From: UBA4660 sp034408895
GTDB taxonomy: Bacteria; Bacteroidota; Bacteroidia; Flavobacteriales_D; Sanyastnellaceae
Direction of reading: 5' to 3'
Assembly (NCBI GenBank): GCA_034408895.1
Contig: JAWXCI010000089.1
Coordinates: 1 to 43,581, forward strand
Length of the DNA stretch: 43,581 nt
Positions 1 to 8,141 of the stretch are shown piece after piece. The notes beneath the pieces were generated by a model. That model searched no databases, was not told the origin of the DNA, and saw only the letters and a list, made by a program, of their open reading frames with translations. Each line of letters begins with the position of its first letter. Position 1 is the first letter of the stretch. The translations under genes were made by a program, and so were the position numbers.

Positions 1-162
1 CTGGGATTGCGCAGGGTGAAAGTTTTTGTGAAAGGTCCAGGTGCCGGTCGTGAGTCAGCCATCCGTACCATTCATGGTTCAGGTATCGAGGTGTTGGAAA
101 TTGTGGATTTTACACCCATGCCGCACAATGGATGCCGTCCACCAAAAAAGAGAAGAATCTAA
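1..162 (+). CDS. rpsK: 30S ribosomal protein S11, C-terminal part
   Basis: The window opens inside this gene. The first 53 codons read in frame 1 and end at a TAA at 160-162. The translation contains VKGPGAGRESAIR, then DFTPMPHNGCRPPKKRRI, which is the conserved basic C-terminus of S11, a protein of the 30S platform. The N-terminal part lies outside the window. It sits just upstream of rpsD, as expected at the end of the ribosomal-protein/alpha operon. Confidence 0.96.
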   Translation: MGLRRVKVFVKGPGAGRESAIRTIHGSGIEVLEIVDFTPMPHNGCRPPKKRRI

Positions 163-208
163 TAAAAAAGAGCGTATTTAAACCGCTTAAAAAAAGTAAT
201 AACACAAC

Positions 209-817
209 ATGGCCAGATATACAGGACCTAAAACAAAAATTGCAAGGAGATTCAAAGAACCCATCTTTGGGCCTGACAAAGGTTTGGAGAAAAGGAACTA
301 CGGACCGGGACAACACGGACCCAACAAAAGGCGTCCGAAAGTATCGGCCTATTCCGTGCAGCTTACTGAAAAGCAGAAGGCGAAATACACTTATGGAATT
401 CTCGAAAAGCAATTCGAAAACCTTTACCTCAAGGCTTCAGCCAAGACAGGTGTTACCGGAGAAATTCTACTCGCGCTTTGTGAAGCCCGCCTGGATAACA
501 CAGTTTACCGTTTCGGCATTGCACCCACACGTATGGCTGCGCGTCAACTTGTTTCCCACCGCCACATTACCGTAAACGGCAGGGTGGTGAACATTTCAAG
601 TTATCACTTGCGCCCAGGCGACCGTGTGGCCGTTCGTGAAAAGAGCAAATCGCTTCCCATTATTTCTTCCAGCCTATCATTACACAACACTAAAAAATAC
701 GACTGGCTGGATTGGAACAATGCTGACATGGCTGGCAAGTTCATGAATTATCCTGAACGTGTCCAGATTCCTGAAAACATCAAGGAACAACTCATAGTGG
801 AATTGTACTCTAAATAA
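209..817 (+). CDS. rpsD: 30S ribosomal protein S4
   Basis: A 202-residue S4, the usual length. S4 is a primary 16S rRNA-binding assembly protein of the 30S subunit. The N-terminus MARYTGPKTKIARRF and the block RNYGPGQHG are characteristic. The S4 RNA-binding fold follows at about residues 92-155 (RLDNTVYRFGIAPTR, then LVSHRHITVNGR). The N-terminus lacks the zinc-binding cysteine cluster, so it is the zinc-independent type. It lies 46 bp after rpsK and 58 bp before rpoA on the same strand and is almost certainly co-transcribed with them. In some bacteria S4 represses this operon, but I see no operator that I can assign. Confidence 0.98.
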   Translation: MARYTGPKTKIARRFKEPIFGPDKGLEKRNYGPGQHGPNKRRPKVSAYSVQLTEKQKAKYTYGILEKQFENLYLKASAKTGVTGEILLALCEARLDNTVYRFGIAPTRMAARQLVSHRHITVNGRVVNISSYHLRPGDRVAVREKSKSLPIISSSLSLHNTKKYDWLDWNNADMAGKFMNYPERVQIPENIKEQLIVELYSK

Positions 818-875
818 TAATTATAACCCCCTGCTTGCCACACCAAGTTGCGGCTGGCCTAAAGCACAAAAGGAA

Positions 876-1868
876 ATGACCATATTAGATTTCGTAAAAC
901 CGGATAAAGTTGTATTGATCGAGAGCAACGATTTCAACGGGCAATTTGAATTTCGCCCGCTGGAGCCTGGCTTTGGTATCACCATAGGCAATGCACTCCG
1001 CAGAATTTTGCTTTCATCGTTGGAAGGATTTGCTATTACAGCCATCCGCATTGACGGTGTGGAGCATGAGTTCTCCGCCATGAAAGGTGTAGAAGAAGAT
1101 GTGGTGGAAATGGTGCTCAACCTGAAGCAGGTTCGTTTCAAGCGCCAGATTGACGGAACAGAATTCGAAAAGGTTTCCATCAACATTGGAGGCCAGGAAG
1201 TATTTAAGGCGGGAGACATAGGCAAGTACACCACCGGTTTCCAGGTATTGAACCCAGACTTGGTTATTTGCCATCTTGAACCTAAAACCAAAGTTCATAT
1301 TGACCTTGTTATTGGCAAGGGTCGTGGCTACCGCCCGGCTGAAGAAAACAAGGTGAACAACGCTGCCATTGGCACCATATTCATTGACTCCATTTTTACG
1401 CCCATACGCAACGTAAAATTTACCGTTGAAAATTATCGTGTAGAACAAAAGACGGATTACGAGAAACTGGTCCTTGAAATAACTGGTGATGGTTCCATTA
1501 GTCCCAAAAATGCATTGCAGGAAGCAGCTAAAATCCTCATCCATCACTTCATGTTGTTTAGCGATGAGAAGATTTCGCTCGAAACTGAAATGAAGCGCGA
1601 AAGCGAAGAGTTTGATGAAAGCTCACTGCATATGCGCCAGCTTTTGAAAACAAAATTGGTGGACATGGATCTCAGTGTGCGGGCATTAAACTGCCTGAAA
1701 GCAGCAGATATTGAAACCTTGGGCGACTTGGTATCATTCAACAAGAACGACCTTCTGAAATTCCGCAACTTTGGAAAAAAATCCCTTACCGAATTGGAAG
1801 AGCTTGTTGAAAACAAAGGACTGAGTTTCGGAATGAACACAGCTAAATACAAACTGGACAGAGATTAA
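876..1868 (+). CDS. rpoA: DNA-directed RNA polymerase subunit alpha
   Basis: A 330-residue alpha subunit of RNA polymerase, which dimerises to nucleate core assembly. The N-terminal assembly domain covers about residues 1-230, with the family signature GFGITIGNALRRILLSSLEG near the start. The C-terminal domain covers about 250-325 (LNCLKAADIETLGDLV, then FRNFGKKSLTELEE) and contacts upstream DNA and activators. The ATG at 876 follows a purine-rich AAAGGA stretch. It belongs to the rpsK-rpsD-rpoA-rplQ operon; the gap to rplQ is unusual because it holds a long inverted repeat (described separately). Confidence 0.98.
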   Translation: MTILDFVKPDKVVLIESNDFNGQFEFRPLEPGFGITIGNALRRILLSSLEGFAITAIRIDGVEHEFSAMKGVEEDVVEMVLNLKQVRFKRQIDGTEFEKVSINIGGQEVFKAGDIGKYTTGFQVLNPDLVICHLEPKTKVHIDLVIGKGRGYRPAEENKVNNAAIGTIFIDSIFTPIRNVKFTVENYRVEQKTDYEKLVLEITGDGSISPKNALQEAAKILIHHFMLFSDEKISLETEMKRESEEFDESSLHMRQLLKTKLVDMDLSVRALNCLKAADIETLGDLVSFNKNDLLKFRNFGKKSLTELEELVENKGLSFGMNTAKYKLDRD

Positions 1869-1870
1869 CC

Positions 1871-1951
1871 AATTGACAATTGATGATTGACAATTGACAA
1901 TGGCTGATTGCCGAGTCAACATTGTCAATTGTCCATTCTCAATTATCAATT
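1871..1951. repeat. 31-bp imperfect inverted repeat between rpoA and rplQ
   Basis: The left arm (1871-1901) and right arm (1921-1951) are reverse complements with about 3 mismatches in 31 positions and a loop of about 19 nt. Both arms are built from the degenerate unit AATTGACAATTGA. Transcribed, it would form a long A/U-rich hairpin that ends about 10 nt before the rplQ start codon. There is no T-tract, so it does not look like a standard terminator. Confidence 0.85.
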
Positions 1952-1960
1952 ACAAATGAT

Positions 1961-2566
1961 ATGAGACACGGAAAAGGATTTAACCATTTAAGCAGAAAAC
2001 GCGAGCACCGTGCCGCACTGCTTATGAACCTCGCCTGTTCGCTTATTGAACACAAGCGCATTAACACTACTGTGGCCAAGGCAAAAGAACTGAGGAGGTA
2101 TGTAGAACCGCTTATCACCAAGAGCAAGAGCGATGATGTGCATAACCGCAGGTTGGTTTTTTCTTACCTGAAAAATAAACACGCCATAAAAGAACTTTTT
2201 GGCGAGGTGGCGCCCAAAGTGGCCACACGGCCCGGAGGCTACACCCGCATTATCCGCACAGGATACCGCCCTGGCGACAACGCGGATATGTGCCTGATCG
2301 AGCTGGTGGATTTCAACACCATCTACGGCAAGGGAGTAGCTGCACCAGCCGATGCCAAAAAGCGCACACGCAGAGGTGTTGCTAAGAAAAAAGTAACTAC
2401 CGATGCAACAACTGATGTGGCCGATGCACCGGAAGCAACGGATGCAGCAAAAGATGTAAAAGCTACCGCACCAAAGAAGCGCGCACCTCGTGCTAAGAAA
2501 AGTGATGAGAAAGAAGAGACTAGCCAGAAGAAAGAGGTGAAGAGAGCTAAGAAAAAGAAGGAGTAA
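1961..2566 (+). CDS. rplQ: 50S ribosomal protein L17 with long basic tail
   Basis: L17 lies near the exit-tunnel side of the 50S subunit. I chose the ATG at 1961 because it gives the canonical N-terminus MRHGKGFNHLSRKREHRAAL; an upstream in-frame ATG at 1922 would translate the inverted repeat. The L17 core spans about residues 1-120 (TRPGGYTRIIRTGYRPGD, then MCLIELVDFN). About 80 further residues, rich in Lys, Ala, Thr, Asp and Glu, make the protein 201 residues against roughly 120-130 in E. coli. Long lysine-rich tails on L17 occur in Bacteroidota. It is the last gene of the alpha operon and is followed by a strong terminator. Confidence 0.97.
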   Translation: MRHGKGFNHLSRKREHRAALLMNLACSLIEHKRINTTVAKAKELRRYVEPLITKSKSDDVHNRRLVFSYLKNKHAIKELFGEVAPKVATRPGGYTRIIRTGYRPGDNADMCLIELVDFNTIYGKGVAAPADAKKRTRRGVAKKKVTTDATTDVADAPEATDAAKDVKATAPKKRAPRAKKSDEKEETSQKKEVKRAKKKKE

Positions 2567-2590
2567 AATGAATTTCATTTCAGATATAAA

Positions 2591-2621
2591 AGCCTCAGTT
2601 TAAAACTGGGGCTTTTTTTTT
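2591..2621 (+). terminator. Rho-independent terminator after rplQ
   Basis: An 11-bp stem (AGCCTCAGTTT with AAACTGGGGCT, one G-U pair) is followed by a run of 9 T. It closes the ribosomal/alpha operon 24 bp after the rplQ stop. Confidence 0.93.
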
Positions 2622-2651
2622 CTGTTTACTTCATCGTGATAACTTGATCGA

Positions 2652-2679
2652 TTGTCAACTGAGACCAACCATAAATTTG
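2652..2679 (+). promoter_or_regulatory. Bacteroidota-type promoter of carA
   Basis: TTG at 2652-2654, a 17-bp spacer and TAAATTTG at 2672-2679 match the Bacteroidota consensus TTG-N17-20-TAnnTTTG. Initiation would fall about 5-8 nt downstream, at 2684-2687, only a few bases before the carA ATG at 2690. The transcript would be leaderless or nearly so. Confidence 0.65.
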
Positions 2680-2689
2680 CCCTTTGAAA

Positions 2690-3802
2690 ATGAGACCTCA
2701 ACAACCCGCCATCCTGCTTCTGGAAGATGGCACCGTGTATCACGGAAAGTCCTGCGGTGCCAGCGGCACCACCACGGGAGAAATAGCCTTCAACACCGCA
2801 ATGACCGGTTACCAAGAAGTATTTACCGACCCATCGTATCACGGGCAAGTATTGGTTATGGCCGCAGCGCACATTGGCAATTATGGAGTAAAGGACAACG
2901 AAGTGGAAAGTGAATCGTGCAAAGTGTCCGGCATCATCATCAAGAAATTTTCAGATATAGCCAGCCGCATAGGTGGCACCGGAACACTACAGGATTTTCT
3001 GGAGCGCGATAATGTGGTGGGCATCTCTGATATTGATACTCGCTCACTCGTTCGCCACATTCGCCAGGCAGGCGCCATGAACTGCATCATATCCACCACT
3101 GATCTGGAAATTGATTCACTAAAAGCACAACTGAAAAAGGTTCCTTCCATGGATGGTCTCGAGTTGTCTTCCAAAGTAACATGCAGCGATTCCTATTTCA
3201 TCGGTAATGAAAATGCTGCACACCGGATTGCCGTTTTAGACTTCGGTGTAAAGAAAAATATTCTGCGTTGTCTTGCGGAAAGAGATTGCTACCAGAAAGT
3301 GTTTCCTTTGAGCACCAGCATAAAAGAAATTCTTGCTTGGCAACCCGATGGCATCATGTTCAGCAATGGCCCCGGTGATCCCTCTGCCATGCCGGAAACT
3401 ATTTCACTCATCCGCGAACTCATCAACTCTGGAATTCCATGTATGGGTATTTGCCTCGGTCACCAACTCATAGCACTGAGCCAGGGATTGCAAACCGAGA
3501 AAATGTTCAACGGTCATCGTGGCATCAATCACCCGATCAAGAATCTGATTACAGGCCGTTGTGAAATCACCAGCCAGAACCACGGCTTTGTCGTGTCGCA
3601 CGAATCGGTGAAGAACAATCCCGATGTGGAAATCACGCATCTTCATCTCAACGACAACACCATCGCAGGAATACGATTAAAGAACAAGAAAGTATTCTCT
3701 GTACAATACCATCCTGAAGCAAGTGCAGGCCCGCATGACTCGCGATACCTGTTCGATGACTTTATGATCAATATCAAAGAATCAAAACTTCAACACGCCT
3801 GA
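2690..3802 (+). CDS. carA: Carbamoyl-phosphate synthase small (glutaminase) subunit
   Basis: This subunit hydrolyses glutamine and channels ammonia to CarB to make carbamoyl phosphate for pyrimidine and arginine synthesis. I use the ATG at 2690 (370 residues, normal length); a TTG two codons upstream is possible. The N-terminal CPSase small-chain domain covers about 1-145 (TTTGEIAFNTAMTGYQE). The class I glutamine amidotransferase domain covers about 180-365, with the oxyanion strand FSNGPGDPS, the nucleophile Cys255 in MGICLGHQLIALS and the catalytic His341/Glu343 in QYHPEA. carB is not in the window. eno starts 24 bp downstream, probably in the same transcript. Confidence 0.97.
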   Translation: MRPQQPAILLLEDGTVYHGKSCGASGTTTGEIAFNTAMTGYQEVFTDPSYHGQVLVMAAAHIGNYGVKDNEVESESCKVSGIIIKKFSDIASRIGGTGTLQDFLERDNVVGISDIDTRSLVRHIRQAGAMNCIISTTDLEIDSLKAQLKKVPSMDGLELSSKVTCSDSYFIGNENAAHRIAVLDFGVKKNILRCLAERDCYQKVFPLSTSIKEILAWQPDGIMFSNGPGDPSAMPETISLIRELINSGIPCMGICLGHQLIALSQGLQTEKMFNGHRGINHPIKNLITGRCEITSQNHGFVVSHESVKNNPDVEITHLHLNDNTIAGIRLKNKKVFSVQYHPEASAGPHDSRYLFDDFMINIKESKLQHA

Positions 3803-3826
3803 TCTCATTAACATCACTCTACTATC

Positions 3827-5113
3827 ATGTCAACCATTGCAAAGATCATTGCCCGCCAGATTCTCGACTCACGTGGCAATCCCACTATTGAAGTTGACGT
3901 CACAACCAGCAAAGGAATACTGGGGCGTGCTGCTGTACCATCGGGTGCGAGTACCGGTGTGCATGAAGCAGTGGAATTGCGCGACCTCGACAAAAGTCTC
4001 TACTTGGGCAAGGGCGTTTTAAAAGCAGTTCAAAATGTAAACGCAACACTCCACGAACAACTTAAAGGCATTAGCATTTTCGACCAGGTATTGATTGACC
4101 GCACCATGATTGCGATTGATGAAACTGACAACAAGGCAATACTCGGTGCCAATGCCATACTCGGTGTTTCACTTGCTGTTGCGAAAGCTGCAGCCAACAC
4201 ACTTAGCCTTCCGCTTTACCGTTATGTCGGTGGCGTGAATGCTACCACTCTTCCCATTCCGCTCATGAATATCCTCAACGGTGGAGTTCATGCCGACAAC
4301 AAGGTGGACTTTCAGGAGTTCATGATTATCCCCATCGGTGCCGATAGTTTTACTGAAGCATTGCGCATGGGTACGGAAGTGTTTCATCATCTCAAAGCGG
4401 TACTGAAGAAAAAAAATCTTTCCACCAACGTGGGCGATGAAGGAGGATTTGCTCCCGATCTCAGCAGCAATGTGGAAGCAATAGAACTTGTGATAGCGGC
4501 CATAGAGGCAGCAGGCTACAAACCCGGCCTTGATATTTATCTCGCAATGGATGCTGCAAGCACAGAAATGTTTGATAGCGAAAAGAAGGTTTATAAATTT
4601 GAATCGAACGGGGAAGAACTCACCAGTGCACAAATGGTTGATTTCTGGAAATCGTGGTGCGACAAATACCCTCTCATCTCTATAGAAGATGGATGCAGCG
4701 AAGATGATTGGGAGGGTTGGAAACTTCTCACAGAAACACTTGGCGATAAATGCCAACTCGTAGGCGATGATCTTTTCGTAACCAACACAAAGCGACTTGC
4801 GCATGGCATCACACAAGGCGTTGCCAATTCCATTCTTGTAAAGGTGAACCAAATTGGTACGCTTACAGAAACTATTGAAGCCGTACAAATGGCAATGCGC
4901 AATGGTTACTCAACAGTAATGAGCCATCGCAGTGGAGAAACAGAAGACACCACCATTGCCGATCTTGCCGTTGCCTTGAATTGTGGTCAGATAAAAGCAG
5001 GTAGTGCATCGCGTAGTGATCGTGTCGCTAAATACAACCAACTTCTGCGCATCGAAGAGCAACTTGGTAAAACCGCATTGTATCCCGGAAGAGCATTTTA
5101 TTATGCGGGTTGA
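3827..5113 (+). CDS. eno: Enolase
   Basis: Enolase interconverts 2-phosphoglycerate and phosphoenolpyruvate in the cytoplasm. The 428 residues are close to the usual 430. Visible signatures are ARQILDSRGNPTIEVDV at the N-terminus, the substrate loop PSGASTGVHEA, the magnesium ligands in SIEDGCSEDD and VGDDLFVTN, and the C-terminal SHRSGETEDTTIADLAV with the preceding catalytic lysine in ILVKVNQIGT. It is downstream of carA and is followed by a hairpin terminator that also faces the convergent gene. Confidence 0.98.
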   Translation: MSTIAKIIARQILDSRGNPTIEVDVTTSKGILGRAAVPSGASTGVHEAVELRDLDKSLYLGKGVLKAVQNVNATLHEQLKGISIFDQVLIDRTMIAIDETDNKAILGANAILGVSLAVAKAAANTLSLPLYRYVGGVNATTLPIPLMNILNGGVHADNKVDFQEFMIIPIGADSFTEALRMGTEVFHHLKAVLKKKNLSTNVGDEGGFAPDLSSNVEAIELVIAAIEAAGYKPGLDIYLAMDAASTEMFDSEKKVYKFESNGEELTSAQMVDFWKSWCDKYPLISIEDGCSEDDWEGWKLLTETLGDKCQLVGDDLFVTNTKRLAHGITQGVANSILVKVNQIGTLTETIEAVQMAMRNGYSTVMSHRSGETEDTTIADLAVALNCGQIKAGSASRSDRVAKYNQLLRIEEQLGKTALYPGRAFYYAG

Positions 5114-5184
5114 GATAGAAGTCTATCCGGTGTTGCCAACCTGATACTACAGTAAAAACTTTTCTCATTAGACCAAAGGTCATC

Positions 5185-5219
5185 AAAAAAAAATGCCTCG
5201 CATTGCGAAGCATTTTTTT
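5185..5219 (+). terminator. Bidirectional terminator between eno and the convergent secretion cargo gene
   Basis: ATGCCTCGC pairs with GCGAAGCAT around an ATT loop, with one mismatch. It is flanked by an A-run on the left and a T-run on the right, so it can act on both strands. It lies between eno (plus) and the minus-strand gene ending at 5303. Confidence 0.85.
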
Positions 5220-5302
5220 AAAATTCGATTTTGCTTATTGAAAGTTGATTATCGGAAATTGTCCGTTCTCCTACCGATGCTATTTCGGGACTTCATTCTC
5301 CC

Positions 5303-7594
5303 TTACTTCTCATCTGTCAACACCATGACATATCCTTCGTGGTATTCAAAACTTCCTTGTTTTCTTAATCCAAGAATGAAATAATAAGTGCCTTCAGCAA
5401 TCTCAGTTGGGTTCCAGTTGTTTTGGTAGTTATCACTTTCATACATGAGAATACCCCAGCGATCATAAACTTTAAGCGAACTTTTTGGAAAATATTCAAG
5501 CCCTTCGAATTCCAGGTTATCATTCTCTCCATCCTGGTTCGGTGTAAAGATGTTGGGGATAACAATGTTGCAGTTAACTAAATCAATGAGGTAGGATGCA
5601 AAGGCTGTGTAACCGCATTGGTTTTCAGTAATGGTCACCACATAAATTCCATCTTCATCGGCTTCCACCCACACACCGCTTCCGGCAAATTCTGGATTAT
5701 CTGGATCAGCGCTAGGGAATAGTTGCCAATCATAAGAAACATCAACGATCTGTTCAGGCGCATATATTTTCGTGTCGCCACCCGCGCAAAATTCCAGTGA
5801 GTCCACAGGTGCGCCTACAGGTGGTTCAGGTAGGAAAATAAAAACAGAATCCGACACGGCGCACTGGGGATCTTGTGCGGGATTAATCGTTACATAAAAC
5901 CAGGTCTCTTCATCCAGATCGGTGATTAAAGGATCAGCAATGTTCACATTGTTCAAGGCCCCGGCAGGAGACCACTCGTAAACATAAGTAAGGTCAGGGT
6001 TCGGATTTGTGACTACGCCATTGAGCGGAAGATCAATCCCACAATAAGGAGCTGTGAGGCCTGCATCGGGAATCGGGCCTTCATACGCTTCAATCACGAT
6101 ACTGTCTTGATAGAGGCAACCGAAATCATCCAGCGCATTATAAACATAAGTGAAACTTCCTATTTCAGGAAAGATGGTGTTGTACTGATCGCACAAAGTT
6201 GATGTACCCAGAAACGAACCTTCCCAAAAAGTGGAATCACAATCAAGACCAATACTTGGTGTGAAAGAAATCAATTCCGGGTAAAGTGATTCATCAAATT
6301 GTACTGACCAGTCGAATATGAAGCCGTTGTCAACGCCCCACAAGTCGCACACTTCAATAGTCCAGGTGCCATTCAGCGGGCAGCCGATAAGATTTGTAAA
6401 GGGTTGTACACTTTCGTAGGTTCCGGATGAAGTAGTGTTCCCATCATTGCAAGCATTCTCAGCCCATGTTCCGTTGGTAGCATCAGGACTCCACCAATAG
6501 TCATATCCAATTCCGGGAATTTGCTCATCACTTTCATCCGGTTCTCCCAAATAGCAGCCACCGCCATTTTGTTGGTGTGTAGCAATTGAATTTCCATTGG
6601 GGCAGATGTAGGTGACTACAATATCACCCATAAAAGAGTGCTCGAAATTGATGAAAAGGCTTTCGATATCACCTATATCATCAATTGTTTCTCCCGGAGC
6701 AAAAGCCGAGAAGGTGATTTCATCTGAGAAGCATTGCGTCTGGTCATCCGGTATGTACAACCCGCCACCGAAATCCACATCGGGTATGGCATCCCACGTG
6801 GTCGGCTCAGCCAAACCGGTTATCAATACTTCCTGTCCAACACATACTTCATAGTCACTTGCGGTGAGTGTTAAATCAGGAGTGGTCGAGACAAAGACCA
6901 GCACATCTGGAAGGTTGGCGCTCGAGCAATCATTGTTGTCTGTTAAATGAAGCTGAACTTTGAAAGCACCTGGGTAGGCAAAAGAATGTGTAACAGACGG
7001 CCAATCAGTGGTGTTCGTTATTGCATCACCGAAATCCCAGATAAAACTCTGCAACGCTGCACCATTCTGGAAAGTAGAAGCAGAACCATCGAAGACAATT
7101 TCTTCACCCACACAAACTTTGATGGGATCCAATTCCGTTTCGTCTGTGTTCACAATCGCAAATGGTTTTGCGCACGGTAGTTCGCATGAAATTTCAGCAC
7201 CAAAATTCCCAACGCTATTATCGCCATCAGTTGTGAATACCACGGTTATACATGTGCCGGTAGAAGTAATATCAGTTGTCTGAAGATCGTTAAGGACATA
7301 AGTGCCAATGAGTGGCGAACCTGTATCAGGTCCATCGTAAATTTCCATTTGATCGCCTGTTCCAAGGTCGAACGATGCGAAATAGAGATTGACAATGCCA
7401 TCGCCTGTGCCATCATCGCATACTGTAACAACATCGCTAAAGTTGGCTGAGTAGTCCGATGAACTGCATCCCGGATCAGTAAGAAACGCTCCGCAATCGT
7501 TTATCAGACTTTGCCCACCAAAGCAAAACTCCTGTGCGTTCATCCAAGTGAATGATGTCACAAGAAATAGGCTGCCTAAAAGAATTTTTTTCAT
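5303..7594 (-). CDS. T9SS-secreted surface protein with CUB-like, PKD and P-domain-like modules and a gliding-type C-terminal domain
   Basis: A 763-residue exported protein of unknown target. A signal peptide occupies about residues 1-20 (MKKILLGSLFLVTSFTWMNA). A cysteine-containing CUB-like region covers about 24-138 (MEIYDGPDTGSPLIGTY). A PKD domain covers about 157-237 (IVFDGSAST, WDFGD, HSFAYPGAFKVQL). A region like the proprotein convertase P-domain covers about 290-435 (NFEHSFMGDIVVTYICPNG, then NGTWTIEVCD). The C-terminus from about 677 (NIFTPNQDGENDNLEFEG, VYDRWG) is the gliding-motility-associated type B sorting domain. No catalytic domain is seen, so an adhesin or matrix role is likely. 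It starts 18 bp after the stop of the small secreted gene upstream, so the two form an operon. Confidence 0.9.
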   Translation of the reverse strand: MKKILLGSLFLVTSFTWMNAQEFCFGGQSLINDCGAFLTDPGCSSSDYSANFSDVVTVCDDGTGDGIVNLYFASFDLGTGDQMEIYDGPDTGSPLIGTYVLNDLQTTDITSTGTCITVVFTTDGDNSVGNFGAEISCELPCAKPFAIVNTDETELDPIKVCVGEEIVFDGSASTFQNGAALQSFIWDFGDAITNTTDWPSVTHSFAYPGAFKVQLHLTDNNDCSSANLPDVLVFVSTTPDLTLTASDYEVCVGQEVLITGLAEPTTWDAIPDVDFGGGLYIPDDQTQCFSDEITFSAFAPGETIDDIGDIESLFINFEHSFMGDIVVTYICPNGNSIATHQQNGGGCYLGEPDESDEQIPGIGYDYWWSPDATNGTWAENACNDGNTTSSGTYESVQPFTNLIGCPLNGTWTIEVCDLWGVDNGFIFDWSVQFDESLYPELISFTPSIGLDCDSTFWEGSFLGTSTLCDQYNTIFPEIGSFTYVYNALDDFGCLYQDSIVIEAYEGPIPDAGLTAPYCGIDLPLNGVVTNPNPDLTYVYEWSPAGALNNVNIADPLITDLDEETWFYVTINPAQDPQCAVSDSVFIFLPEPPVGAPVDSLEFCAGGDTKIYAPEQIVDVSYDWQLFPSADPDNPEFAGSGVWVEADEDGIYVVTITENQCGYTAFASYLIDLVNCNIVIPNIFTPNQDGENDNLEFEGLEYFPKSSLKVYDRWGILMYESDNYQNNWNPTEIAEGTYYFILGLRKQGSFEYHEGYVMVLTDEK

Positions 7595-7612
7595 GTTAGT
7601 TTTCTTAAGGGA

Positions 7613-8014
7613 TTAGTGTTTCAGGTTCGCTTTGTGACGCTCGAACAGGACATCCAGTTTGTCTTTCGAATAAATGAAAAGCGTTTTGCCAGTGTCCCCT
7701 ATGCGGAAGTACTGGTTCTCCGTTTTGTGGAATTGCACACCGGAGGCAAGCGGATTAAAAGTTTGAGCAGTCACTGAAGATGGAACTTCCGGGTGTGCCG
7801 CAAGGAAATCTTCAAGGCCACCGGCTTTTTCCGGGTTCATGGTAATCATGCATGCATTGTCAGCAGCGAAATTGAGGAACTCAATTTCTTGGTCTGGAAT
7901 AGTTGCAAGCTGTTCAGTGGTGAATGCAGCTTTCACTTTTGATGTGGGCTGCACGTTTTGTGCTATGGCATTCATGGCCACCAGCACACATAAAACGGTA
8001 AGAAATTTCTTCAT
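7613..8014 (-). CDS. Small secreted protein of unknown function
   Basis: A 133-residue protein with a signal peptide (MKKFLTVLCVLVAMNAIAQ, predicted cleavage after residue 19). The mature part is mixed polar with no motif I recognise and no C-terminal sorting domain. It is the first gene of a two-gene minus-strand operon with the large CUB/PKD/P-domain protein, only 18 bp away, so it may be an accessory or periplasmic partner of that protein; this is inference from position. Confidence 0.75.
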   Translation of the reverse strand: MKKFLTVLCVLVAMNAIAQNVQPTSKVKAAFTTEQLATIPDQEIEFLNFAADNACMITMNPEKAGGLEDFLAAHPEVPSSVTAQTFNPLASGVQFHKTENQYFRIGDTGKTLFIYSKDKLDVLFERHKANLKH

Positions 8015-8141
8015 TGGTCAAAAAGTATTTGGTTTCGATGTTGATTGACAAAGCTATCAAGAAACAAGTTGCCCGGCTGTCCTAAAATTTTCGTGCAAAG
8101 CGAAACTTCTAAATTCGTCCCGGACGAAATCTACCCAACTG

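Noticed and set aside
1922..1960. Upstream ATG start for rplQ
   Set aside because: It would add 13 residues encoded by the inverted repeat; the ATG at 1961 gives the universal L17 N-terminus.
4169..4888. Minus-strand open frame of 239 codons opposite eno
   Set aside because: It lies wholly inside the certain enolase gene, and its translation is cysteine/phenylalanine-rich with no family features; it is an antisense shadow.
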